Source: Elusimicrobiota bacterium
Lineage (GTDB): Bacteria > Elusimicrobiota > Elusimicrobia > JACQPE01
Assembly (NCBI GenBank): GCA_016180815.1
Contig: JACPAN010000008.1
Location: forward strand, 124,001 to 188,000
DNA length: 64,000 nt
Direction: 5' to 3'
Positions 49,346 to 57,529 of this stretch are shown here, in pieces; the first letter of the stretch is position 1; each line of letters starts with the position of its first letter. The notes under the pieces were generated by a model. It made no database searches. It was not told the DNA's origin and was given only the letters and a program-made list of their open reading frames with translations. The position numbers were made by a program, and so were the translations under genes.

Positions 49346-50362
49346 TTACCGGTCCAAGCACGCTTTGCGCCTGGCCACCGAGCGGCGGAAGGCGCTCCGA
49401 GGGTCTTCTCCGTCCAATGTCTTTTCAAGCGCGATGCTTAACCAAAAACGTGCCGCTTCACACGGGTCAGCGGGAGCTTTATCGGAGCCTGCCGAAATTA
49501 CAATCCCGGCGTTTTCGAAACTGACCTCGCGTTCTCCCTCGCGGTTGATTTCTTGGCTATAGGCCGATACCCATTCGGAAAATTTAGACCATTTCTTCGA
49601 TTTAAGCCATGCGATTTTATCGCAGTCGTTTTTCCTTAGAACATAAGAGAGCGAACTGTCGTCGACGTTCGGGCAGGGATGAAAAAATTTGGCGCCCTTG
49701 GCCTCGATAAACATTTCAAATCCCATGATTTCAGAGAGGATTTCTTCATTGCTTGAATCTTCCGTGAGATCCGGGAGGGTTTCGGCAATATAGGCATGCA
49801 CAAGTTCATGAGTCAAAACCGGCGTTTCCCAAGCCTCAGGCAGGCAGGTAAAGGCCTCATTGACCCTGATTAAATGGTTGCTGTGGTTGTAATCGCCGCC
49901 GGTCAGATTACCGGAGATTCCTCCAAAGTTGAAGAAAATGATGGCCGGGGTATTGCTTAGCGTGCCGTAGATATCGGCAAAAAGAGCGCTTTTAGTCCGC
50001 AGCAAGTTCAAGCTATCGTCAAGTCTGGTTCCCCTGTCCGCGCTGATCATGGAAGTCGGGCAATCGGGACCTTCCACCAAAATATGATCCAGAATCAGGC
50101 AATCCATTTCTTGAATGGTTTGATCCCCGAATCGATCCAGCCAATCAAGCGTCGGCAGAGGAAGATCGAGCGACGGCGCAACAGGCCCCAAATGATCGGC
50201 AGGGATGAGTCCGCGCGACGGGCTTGACAGGGCGATTTTGTCGTCATCAAGGCATTGCTGGTATTTGGCTCCGACAATAGTCGCGGTTTCCTGATGAGTG
50301 GAAAAACCGTAGCTGATCGGCCATAAAATGAGGCCAATGAACAACGGCGGCCATTTCTTCAT
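49346..50362 (-). CDS. Secreted protein with HExxH motif, putative zinc metallopeptidase
   Basis: 338 residues. An N-terminal signal peptide (KKWPPLFIGLILWPISYGFS) is followed by a region with cysteines at ~37, 88 and 101. THELVHAYIAETL at residues 184-196 carries the zincin motif H185-E-L-V-H189, with acidic residues E206, E207 and E211 in the following helix as possible third ligand or structural residues. No family beyond the zincin motif is recognised. The C-terminus shares its last ~20 residues with the remnant at 48790-48858, so the gene once had a neighbouring paralogue. Confidence 0.7.
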   Translation of the reverse strand: MKKWPPLFIGLILWPISYGFSTHQETATIVGAKYQQCLDDDKIALSSPSRGLIPADHLGPVAPSLDLPLPTLDWLDRFGDQTIQEMDCLILDHILVEGPDCPTSMISADRGTRLDDSLNLLRTKSALFADIYGTLSNTPAIIFFNFGGISGNLTGGDYNHSNHLIRVNEAFTCLPEAWETPVLTHELVHAYIAETLPDLTEDSSNEEILSEIMGFEMFIEAKGAKFFHPCPNVDDSSLSYVLRKNDCDKIAWLKSKKWSKFSEWVSAYSQEINREGEREVSFENAGIVISAGSDKAPADPCEAARFWLSIALEKTLDGEDPRSAFRRSVARRKACLDR

Positions 50363-50396
50363 TACTCATAGGATAGCAGGGGTATGGAGCGCGGGC

Positions 50397-50518
50397 TAGC
50401 GTAGTGCGTCATCAATCCCTTTACATTCGTCACCCCGGCGAAAGCCGGGGTCTAGGCCTGGATTCCCGTCTTCGCGGGAATGACGCCAAAAGTAAAGAGT
50501 GTTGGACGCGCTACACTA
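50397..50518. repeat. 122-bp nested palindromic element (MITE/REP-like)
   Basis: The ends form an imperfect inverted repeat of ~28 bases, TAGCGTAGTGCGTC... at left and ...GACGCGCTACACTA at right, with CTTTAC/GTAAAG nearer the centre. Inside lie two hairpins: CCCCGGCGAAAGCCGGGG and TTCCCGTCTTCGCGGGAA, the second being the same REP-like unit as around the GIY-YIG gene. CTAG occurs at both borders. The stop codon of the neighbouring radical SAM gene (TAG, 50518-50516) is provided by the right end of the element. Confidence 0.65.
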
Positions 50519-51523
50519 GACGAGGGGCAATTCGTCGGGGCGCCGGAAGGTCGACGGCATGAGCTTTTCATCATCCTCGTCGAATCCTAATTTTTTTACC
50601 TGGATTGAGAAAAGTTTTTTGATCGTTTCCCAGTACAAGCCTTGGCCTTGATGGCGTTGGAAGAACTGGGAGCGGTTCAAGGCGCCGCCTTTGGCCGCCC
50701 TGATGAAGGATTCGATTTTTTTGATGCGATCGGGAAATTCCCTGGCCATTCTCGTTAAAAAAACCTCTCTGACATTGCCGGGCAGCCGCAAAATCACCAT
50801 GCCCGCGCTCCGGGCTCCGGCTTCGCGGGCGTGTTTTAAAATTTGAGGGATTTGATTTTCATTTAAGCCCGGAATTACCGGCGCGATGAGAACCCCGACC
50901 GGAACCCCGGCCTTTGTCAAGGTTTCGATCATTTGGAAGCGTCGGCTCGGCGCGGGGGTTTGGGGCTCGACTTTTCTCGACATGGCATCATCGGAAAAAG
51001 CGATGCTCGCCGTCACGTGGACATTGGACCGTTGATGCAGCTCGGCGAGAAGCGGCGCATCGCGGACGATTAAAAAAGATTTGGTGATGATGGAAACCGG
51101 ATTTTGATAATCGCGGCAGGCTTCAAGGCATTTCTGGGTCAATTGGTAGAGGGCTTCCGCAGGTTGATAACAATCCGTGTCTCCGGAGAAAACGATCAAT
51201 TCCCCCTGCCATGACGGTTTTTCAAAGGCTTCGCGAAGAAGCTCCGGAGCATTGGTTTTAACCACGATTTTTGATTCAAAATCCGTTCCCGCGCCGAATC
51301 CCAAATATTCATGCGAGGGTCGGGCGTAGCAATAAGCGCAGGCATGGAAGCATCCTCGATAAGGGTTGACGCTCCAGCGAAAACCCAGGTCCGGGCTTTT
51401 GTTTTCCGAAAGGATGGATTTGGCTTTTTCCTCGAAGAGTTCGGTTTGAGCCGGAGGCGGCTCATCCAAGAATTCGCGCCAAGTAGATTCAAAAGGATTG
51501 GGCGGATTGTCGATTTTCCGCAT
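50516..51523 (-). CDS. PA0069/Rv2578c-type radical SAM protein
   Basis: 335 residues from ATG 51523 (MRKIDNPPNPFESTW). NPYRGCFHACAYCYARPSHEY holds the CxxxCxxC cluster motif with the extra residues characteristic of the PA0069-like group; IVFSGDTDCYQPAE and VSIITKSFLIVRD are further conserved segments, with VGVLIAPVIPGLNE later. Its substrate is not known; the group resembles spore photoproduct lyase. A longer frame to 51610 would overlap the binding-protein gene and is rejected. Its stop lies in a palindromic element. Confidence 0.9.
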   Translation of the reverse strand: MRKIDNPPNPFESTWREFLDEPPPAQTELFEEKAKSILSENKSPDLGFRWSVNPYRGCFHACAYCYARPSHEYLGFGAGTDFESKIVVKTNAPELLREAFEKPSWQGELIVFSGDTDCYQPAEALYQLTQKCLEACRDYQNPVSIITKSFLIVRDAPLLAELHQRSNVHVTASIAFSDDAMSRKVEPQTPAPSRRFQMIETLTKAGVPVGVLIAPVIPGLNENQIPQILKHAREAGARSAGMVILRLPGNVREVFLTRMAREFPDRIKKIESFIRAAKGGALNRSQFFQRHQGQGLYWETIKKLFSIQVKKLGFDEDDEKLMPSTFRRPDELPLV

Positions 51524-51537
51524 GGATTCGCGGTTCC

Positions 51538-53259
51538 TCAGTCTTGTTTGTAGATCGGGTAAAAGGAAACGCCGTGAAAAATCGGGTTGACTTGATAGCC
51601 CTTCACCCAATCGCGCACGACGCGAAAAGCCAGCGGTTGATCCGTGTAGATTTGCGGAACTTCCTCAAAAGCAAAAGCTTGGATTTTGTGGTAGATGGCT
51701 TCGCGTTTTTTTGAATCGACTTCATCGTTTCCCTGGGCGATGAGTTTGTCCCATTCGGGGTAGCCGAAGCCTTGGCGTTTTGGGTAATTGCCCTCGGAAT
51801 GCAGAAAAGCATAGGCAAAATTGTGAGGATCGGGGTAATCCGCCACCCAGCCGAGCTTAAACATGGGCAGTTTTTGCTGCCGGACCTCGGCCAGATACGT
51901 GGACCATTGAATGCCCCGGATTTCAACGTTGAACTTAGGGTTAAGAGCCTCGACCTCTTTTTTTAAGACGGCGCAGGCCATTTGGCGGCCTGTATTGTTG
52001 GCGTCGTGGTAGCAGGCGAATTTAAAACCTTTTTCCCAAGCTTGCCCGCCCCAAGCTTTTTGAAGGTGGGCTTTAGCTTTAGCCGGATCATAAGGATAAA
52101 GGGTTTGTTTGGGGTTGTGGCCGGGCAGCTCCCTGGGGATGCATCCCGACGGGCGGCTCGCTTTGCCGCGAAGAATTTCTTTGATATAGGCTTCGTAGTT
52201 GAACGCATAGGCAAAGCCTTTGCGGATATCCTTGTCCGTAAAAAAGTCCGGCGGGATGCCGTTGCCGTCTAGTTTGCCCGAATAAATGGCGGTGTTGCCG
52301 GCGGGATTGATTCGAAAGGTAAAGTAGAGCGCCTCAACGCGCAGGTAAGGATAATCCAGGGGCTTGACGCCGGGCAAGCCTTCTAACTGCGGCTCAAATT
52401 GCCGTCCGGTTTCATCGATGAAATCCGCGTCGCCTGAGGCGATCATGAGTTTTCTGGTGGCGAATTCCGGGACGCCTTTAATCACCACGCGTTTTAATTT
52501 GGCCGGGCCCTGCCAGTATTGCTCGTGTCGCGTTAGGGTCAATTGTTTGATGTTTCTCTCCCATCGATCAAGCATGAAGGGTCCGGTGCCGTTCATCTCT
52601 TCGAAGAGGCGCGAGGATTCTTTTTTCGGATTATTAAAGTTTTTGACTGTTTCCGGCCGCCCGTCCCATTCCCCTTTGGTGACGGCCCAATCCTTGCTGA
52701 TGACATAACTCCATTGGGCCATGACGGAAAGAAACGGCGCATAGGGTTTGGGCAGGGTGATTTTGAGGTTTTGTCCCTCGCAGGCGACGCGTGAAATCAG
52801 CTCGGCTGCGTTGAGGGTGTAATCTCCTTTGTCGTTGCGCGTGGCGTTTGTGCCGGCGATGGGTTCAAGCATCAGCCAGGAACCTCCGCCGGAACGGTCC
52901 ATGATCATGAAGCGCAGCACGCTGTAGCGAGCATCTTCGCAATTGAGCTTTTGCCCGCCGTGGAAAACGACGCCTTGCCTGATGGGGAAAACATAGGTTT
53001 TTCCGTCTTTGGAAATAAGCCCATTGGCTACGGTCGGCACTTTTTCGGAAAGCACGGGAATAAATTCTTTAATGGACGTTCCTTTATAGCCCAGAAGCGG
53101 TTCGTACACGTTCATGATCACTTCATCGCTGGCTGTGTCAAAAGCCCAGGCCGGATCCAGCGTGTCGATATCGCCGCCGGATTTCAGCTCGATGAACGTG
53201 TCAGGATTCTTGACCGCAGCTTGCAGCAGGCAGGACAACAGGAGAAAAATTTTCAGCAT
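51538..53259 (-). CDS. Peptide ABC transporter substrate-binding protein (family 5)
   Basis: 573 residues with an N-terminal secretion signal (LKIFLLLSCLLQAAVKN). ELKSGGDIDTLDPAWAFDTA and GLISKDGKTYVFPIRQGVVFHG are the family-5 binding-protein hallmarks, with DKDIRKGFAYAFNYEAYIKE and the C-terminal KLGWVADYPDPHNFAYAFLH. It delivers di- or oligopeptides to the membrane channel. A second, related binding protein lies at 57530-59335, so two specificities may feed the same Dpp channel. Confidence 0.9.
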   Translation of the reverse strand: MLKIFLLLSCLLQAAVKNPDTFIELKSGGDIDTLDPAWAFDTASDEVIMNVYEPLLGYKGTSIKEFIPVLSEKVPTVANGLISKDGKTYVFPIRQGVVFHGGQKLNCEDARYSVLRFMIMDRSGGGSWLMLEPIAGTNATRNDKGDYTLNAAELISRVACEGQNLKITLPKPYAPFLSVMAQWSYVISKDWAVTKGEWDGRPETVKNFNNPKKESSRLFEEMNGTGPFMLDRWERNIKQLTLTRHEQYWQGPAKLKRVVIKGVPEFATRKLMIASGDADFIDETGRQFEPQLEGLPGVKPLDYPYLRVEALYFTFRINPAGNTAIYSGKLDGNGIPPDFFTDKDIRKGFAYAFNYEAYIKEILRGKASRPSGCIPRELPGHNPKQTLYPYDPAKAKAHLQKAWGGQAWEKGFKFACYHDANNTGRQMACAVLKKEVEALNPKFNVEIRGIQWSTYLAEVRQQKLPMFKLGWVADYPDPHNFAYAFLHSEGNYPKRQGFGYPEWDKLIAQGNDEVDSKKREAIYHKIQAFAFEEVPQIYTDQPLAFRVVRDWVKGYQVNPIFHGVSFYPIYKQD

Positions 53260-53292
53260 GACGTTCAGTTTATAAAAATAAGGGCAAACGCC

Positions 53293-54585
53293 TTATTCGT
53301 AGTGCAGGGCCTCAACCGGGTCCAGGCGCGCCGCCATCCAGGCCGGATAAACCGAGAAGATGAAGCCTGTCCCTGCGGCAATCCCCAAGGCAGCGAGAAA
53401 ATGATGAATCTGGAACGTGGCGATATCCATCCAACGAAGTTCCTTAAGGAATGTGTTGATCCCGATTAAACCCAGGCCGATGCCGAACACGCCGCCTAAG
53501 AGCCCTAAGAGCATGGCCTCGATCACGAATTGAAGCAGGATATCCCCTCTTGAGGCGCCGACCGCGCGGCGGATGCCGATTTCTCTGATGCGTGAATAGA
53601 TGGTGGCGAGCGTCACATTCATAATGCCGATGCCGCCCGCTAAAATGCAAACCAAGCCCATGATCATAATGGCCACAGCCATTTTCCGGTTTTCAGCCAG
53701 GCGTTCGGCGAACATCTCGGCATAGGCCCTGATTTCATAGTCTTCTTCGCCCCGGTGCCGGGCTTTAAGCAAAATATCGATTTTTTTCTTGTATAGAGCC
53801 AGCGTTTTTTCGTCTCCGGTATCGATGTCGATTTCATCAATAGTCTCGTTATCCGGACTCCACCCCCACTTGCTTTTTAAAGAAGGGATGGTGGTGATGG
53901 GAATAATGCCTCGGCCCGTGCCCCAGGAGCCTCCCCTGAACCAACGCGGGTCGTCTTCCCTGATCGGCTCCTTGATAATGCCCACGACCACGAAGGATTG
54001 ATTGCCGATAACCACGGTTTCACCCAGAAGATCGCGCCGGGTGATCCAGTTTTCGAAACTGTTGGCAATCCCCCAAAATTTGAGCCAAGCCGGTTTTTTG
54101 CGCCAGCCTCCGGGTTCGATCAGCACGCAGACTTTGGCGTTTTGACGGACATCGTCCCATTTTAAAAATCGGCCCCTGAGCTTAAAAACCCATTCGCGTT
54201 TGGCCCAATCCGGAGTCAGACCCATGGCCATGAAATTGTCATCTTTAAAATCCTTGAATACAAAACCTGATCCCCACATTTGCGTTTCCGGGGAAATCAT
54301 GTAGAGATCCGGGAATGATTCGCGTATGACTGCGGCGTCGTTGTAGGTTAATCCCGGAGAAAGTCCTTTTGATTTGTAATCCCTTTTTTTGGAAATCGAC
54401 ATCCGCCCCGGGCCGGATAATTCCATGGCTTTCTTCATGCGTTGATTCGAGCCTTCGGTGATGGCGAAAGTATATAAGAGCGCCGCAACCCCGATGGTCA
54501 TGGTTAAAAAACTCAAAAACGACCGGGTTTTGTGGGCCCAGATTTCAAGAAGCCCGGTGGTCAGAGCCGTTAATAATTTGGCCAT
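53293..54585 (-). CDS. MacB/FtsX-type ABC transporter permease
   Basis: 430 residues. TM1 lies in KTRSFLSFLTMTIGVAALLY; a large periplasmic domain (~45-300) follows, then three C-terminal helices including GGIGIMNVTLATIYSRIREI, the FtsX-domain motif, with GIRRAVGASRGDILLQFVIE coupling to the ATPase. It pairs with the ATPase overlapping it by 41 bases and the adaptor and TolC genes upstream, as a MacAB-TolC-type exporter of peptides, lipoproteins or antibiotics. Confidence 0.9.
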   Translation of the reverse strand: MAKLLTALTTGLLEIWAHKTRSFLSFLTMTIGVAALLYTFAITEGSNQRMKKAMELSGPGRMSISKKRDYKSKGLSPGLTYNDAAVIRESFPDLYMISPETQMWGSGFVFKDFKDDNFMAMGLTPDWAKREWVFKLRGRFLKWDDVRQNAKVCVLIEPGGWRKKPAWLKFWGIANSFENWITRRDLLGETVVIGNQSFVVVGIIKEPIREDDPRWFRGGSWGTGRGIIPITTIPSLKSKWGWSPDNETIDEIDIDTGDEKTLALYKKKIDILLKARHRGEEDYEIRAYAEMFAERLAENRKMAVAIMIMGLVCILAGGIGIMNVTLATIYSRIREIGIRRAVGASRGDILLQFVIEAMLLGLLGGVFGIGLGLIGINTFLKELRWMDIATFQIHHFLAALGIAAGTGFIFSVYPAWMAARLDPVEALHYE

Positions 54586-55234
54586 CTTTTAAATGAATCA
54601 CCCGTTTTGTTTTTTCGGCGATGTTTGGATCATGGGTGACCAGGACGATTGTTTTGTTTTGGGCGTTTAATTCTAGAAAAAGATCGAGAATTTCCCGGCC
54701 TGTGTTGGTGTCCAGATTTCCGGTCGGCTCATCGGCTAGGATCAAGGAGGGGTCGTTCGCCAAAGCCCGGGCAATGCCTACGCGTTGTTTTTCGCCTCCG
54801 GAGAGTTGGATCGGGCTGTTTTTTTCTTTATTTTTGAGGCCGACCGACGATAAAAGCGAAGCGGCTTTTGCCGCGGCCTCTTTTCTTGAGATTCCACGGT
54901 AGCCCATGGGGAGCATCACGTTTTCCATGGCGCTTAAGCGCGGCAGAAGATTAAACGCCTGGAACACGAAGCCGATCTTTTCCCTGCGCCTGAGCGTGCG
55001 TTCGCGGTCTTTGAAAAGGGAAATATCCTCTTCGTCTAAATCGTATGTTCCCGAGCTCGGCCGGTCCAAGAGGCCGAGGATGTTGAGCAGCGTCGATTTG
55101 CCGCAGCCCGAAGGTCCCATGACGGCGACCAACTCTCCGGCGTTGATTTGAAGGTCGATGCCGCGCAGCGCGGTGTAATTTTCATTATAGGTTTTGACGA
55201 TTTGCCGGCAGCGGACGACGCTTTTATTTTTCAT
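54545..55234 (-). CDS. MacB/LolD-type ABC transporter ATP-binding protein
   Basis: 229 residues from ATG 55234. Walker A is [12 protein letters not shown], the signature [15 protein letters not shown] and Walker [33 protein letters not shown] is the usual LolD/MacB start. It overlaps the adaptor gene by 11 bases and the permease gene by 41 bases. It powers the MacAB-like exporter from the cytoplasmic side. An in-frame start at 55270 lies too far inside the adaptor gene. Confidence 0.92.
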   Translation of the reverse strand: MKNKSVVRCRQIVKTYNENYTALRGIDLQINAGELVAVMGPSGCGKSTLLNILGLLDRPSSGTYDLDEEDISLFKDRERTLRRREKIGFVFQAFNLLPRLSAMENVMLPMGYRGISRKEAAAKAASLLSSVGLKNKEKNSPIQLSGGEKQRVGIARALANDPSLILADEPTGNLDTNTGREILDLFLELNAQNKTIVLVTHDPNIAEKTKRVIHLKDGQIINGSDHRAS

Positions 55235-56159
55235 CGAGCGGTTTTTCGGGCAGCACGCTCTCGCCCTCATTGAGACCCTCGATCACTTCAGCGTCCGTTT
55301 CGTTTTTTAGGCCTGTTTTGACGGTCCGGCGTTCGGGTTTTTTGCCTCGGGCAAAGTAAACGAATTCTTCCCCTTTTTCTTCATAGATGACGTTTAAAGG
55401 GATTTTCAGCACCCCGGTTTTTTTGGCGAGCACGGCTTCGACGCGCGCCGTCATGCCGGTCCTTAAACGTTCGTCGTTTTTAATCAGGCGCACCAGAACC
55501 TTGAATGTCTTTAAGTTGTTGCTGTCCCTGACGGCGCGCGGCGATATGGAATCGATTTCACCGGGGAACGTTTCGCCCGCGATGGCATCCACTTTTACGT
55601 CGACGGACATGCCGGTTTTGAGTTTCAAAATATCCATTTCGCTGATTTTAAGCTCAACCGTCATTTCCCGCATATCCGCAATGATCATTAAGACGGTAGG
55701 GTTGGTGGTGTCTAAAAGCCCCAGCACAAAATCTCCGGGTTGGGCTAAACGCTGAATTTCTCGCTGACCTTCCCTTTGGATGGGCGCCAAAATGACGCCG
55801 CTGATCGGGGCCGTGATCTCGATGGGGACATACCGGTCCAACTCTGACCGGCCGGGTTGAAGCAGGGCCAGTTTCTCCCCTCTTTTGACCGCGGAACCTT
55901 CATTAACGTAGCGGTCGATGATGCGGCCGCTGGCTTTGGCATGAATGTCGACGGCAACCCTGGGAACGACTTCCCCTGTTTCGCGAAAGCGCGTTTCAAT
56001 ATCGCCTTTGGCGGCTAAGGCAAGCTCTGGCCCGCCGTTTTTATGATTTTGTTTTTTCGAGCGATAGGCGGCCAGCGTCGCCCCTAAAAGCAAAATTAGA
56101 GCGATTAAAATTAATAGAGATTTTTTCTTGGCGGGCAGTTTTGGCCGTGGCCAGGACAT
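55224..56159 (-). CDS. Periplasmic adaptor (membrane fusion protein), MacA/HlyD-like
   Basis: About 311 residues. An N-terminal transmembrane anchor (KSLLILIALILLLGATLAAY) is followed by a lipoyl half-motif region (VAVDIHAKASGRIIDRYVNE, GSAVKRGEKLALLQPG), a short hairpin and beta-barrel (FPGEIDSISPRAV) and VEAVLAKKTGVLKIPLNVIY near the end. It links the inner-membrane MacB-like transporter to the TolC-like channel. ATG 56159 overlaps the TGA of the channel gene (TGATG). Confidence 0.9.
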   Translation of the reverse strand: MSWPRPKLPAKKKSLLILIALILLLGATLAAYRSKKQNHKNGGPELALAAKGDIETRFRETGEVVPRVAVDIHAKASGRIIDRYVNEGSAVKRGEKLALLQPGRSELDRYVPIEITAPISGVILAPIQREGQREIQRLAQPGDFVLGLLDTTNPTVLMIIADMREMTVELKISEMDILKLKTGMSVDVKVDAIAGETFPGEIDSISPRAVRDSNNLKTFKVLVRLIKNDERLRTGMTARVEAVLAKKTGVLKIPLNVIYEEKGEEFVYFARGKKPERRTVKTGLKNETDAEVIEGLNEGESVLPEKPLDEK

Positions 56160-57496
56160 CACTCGAGTGCCTCCTCATCCAGGGGCGTTCCAACCGCGAT
56201 TTTATATTTCATCACAGCAAGATGATAGTCCTTGATGACTTGCGCCTGTTCAAGCTGGGCGGACAAGAGGTCTTGCTGGGCTTGGGTGAGTTCGAGGATG
56301 CCGGCCGAGCCCTGGCTGTAGCGCTCCTGGACATAAGCCGCATTTTCTTTGACCAACGATTCTTTTCGGGCGCTGATCGCGTAAGAGGCTCCTAGGCGCT
56401 CAAGCTCGAGAATCGCCGTTAGGATTTCTTCTTTGATCCGGCGCTGGGTTTCGCGCTCAGCGGCTTGGGCGGCCTTATGTTGGGCCGCGGCGCCCATATA
56501 ATCCTGCCATTGCGCGATATGGCCCAATCCGAAAGAGTAGGAAAGAACGGCGGAGACCTGATAATTTTTTTCAGGGATGCCGAATTGTTTGCTGGGCAGC
56601 CCGAAGGTAGCGCTGTTCTGCCAGTTCCAATCCGCTTTGACGTTTAAATCGGGAAAAAGTTTCTGCCCGCGCACGCGCGTTTCAATCCGGGCCTTGTCCA
56701 CGCGCAGCCGCGCGTTGATGAGTTCCGGTTTTTGCCGCAGCGCCAGGGACCAGGAATCATCAAAGCCCGGGATGGAGCCGGGTTTGGGCCGGTCCGGCTC
56801 TTGGGCTTGCGCGGCTTCTTCGCCCGGACGCTCGATCAGCCAGTTGAATTTGGCCAGGGCCAGGCGCGCGTCATTGCGGACCCCCAACAGGCGCTGTTCG
56901 GTTGAATAAAGATCGACTTGGGTTTTTTGAATATCAAATAGGCTGCGCAATCCTTGTTTGTATAGGTTTTGGGCCATTTCATGCTGGTCGCGCTGCATTT
57001 GAAGATTTTGTTCGAAAGCCGCCAGGTTTTTATTTTTGAGGATTAAATGATGGAAAGTTTCCAGGGCTTTGAGGACTGTTTCCCTGACGGCGCGCAGCAG
57101 CTCTACGTCGGCTAGGCGCGTCTCCAAGGCCGCGGTCTTGAAGGCCCAATGATCTTTGAAGCTGTTGAAGAGATTAAGTGAAACATTGGCGTTATAGCTG
57201 ACCTCATCCGATTCGGTTTTCCATTTGGCGAAGGCGTATTGATTTTGAGGATTATGACCATAGGGGATGGCGCTGGCCGAGGCCGCTGCATTCGGCAGCC
57301 AGGCTGTGGCGAGCGTCGAGGTTTTTCTGCGGCGGGCCCGGTCGAGATCTTGCCTCGCCGTTTCAAGCTCCGGCGAGGCCTGTAAAACTTTACGGACATA
57401 ATCGGCCTGATTCCAAGAAGCCGCTTCTGCCGGCAAAGCCGGGACGAACAGGGCCAGGAATATGAGGAGAACGGAATGTTTATGAATCAAAAACAA
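56159..57496 (-). CDS. TolC-family outer-membrane efflux protein
   Basis: 445 residues from a TTG, with a signal peptide (HSVLLIFLALFVPALPAEA). Long alternating helical segments (NQADYVRKVLQASPELETAR and the second-half repeat LRQKPELINARLRVDKARIE) with NVSLNLFNSFKDHW and VSAVLSYSFG as beta strands fit the duplicated TolC fold. First gene of the exporter operon (channel, adaptor, ATPase, permease), 33 bases after the stop of the upstream binding-protein gene, with which it probably shares a transcript. Confidence 0.9.
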   Translation of the reverse strand: MFLIHKHSVLLIFLALFVPALPAEAASWNQADYVRKVLQASPELETARQDLDRARRRKTSTLATAWLPNAAASASAIPYGHNPQNQYAFAKWKTESDEVSYNANVSLNLFNSFKDHWAFKTAALETRLADVELLRAVRETVLKALETFHHLILKNKNLAAFEQNLQMQRDQHEMAQNLYKQGLRSLFDIQKTQVDLYSTEQRLLGVRNDARLALAKFNWLIERPGEEAAQAQEPDRPKPGSIPGFDDSWSLALRQKPELINARLRVDKARIETRVRGQKLFPDLNVKADWNWQNSATFGLPSKQFGIPEKNYQVSAVLSYSFGLGHIAQWQDYMGAAAQHKAAQAAERETQRRIKEEILTAILELERLGASYAISARKESLVKENAAYVQERYSQGSAGILELTQAQQDLLSAQLEQAQVIKDYHLAVMKYKIAVGTPLDEEALE

Positions 57497-57529
57497 CGAT
57501 TGCGTTTTGAGCCCGGCCGTCCGGCGAGA

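Noticed and set aside
48869-50518. The REP-like repeats as a CRISPR-like array
   Set aside because: Only three palindromic copies, in different orientations and uneven spacing.
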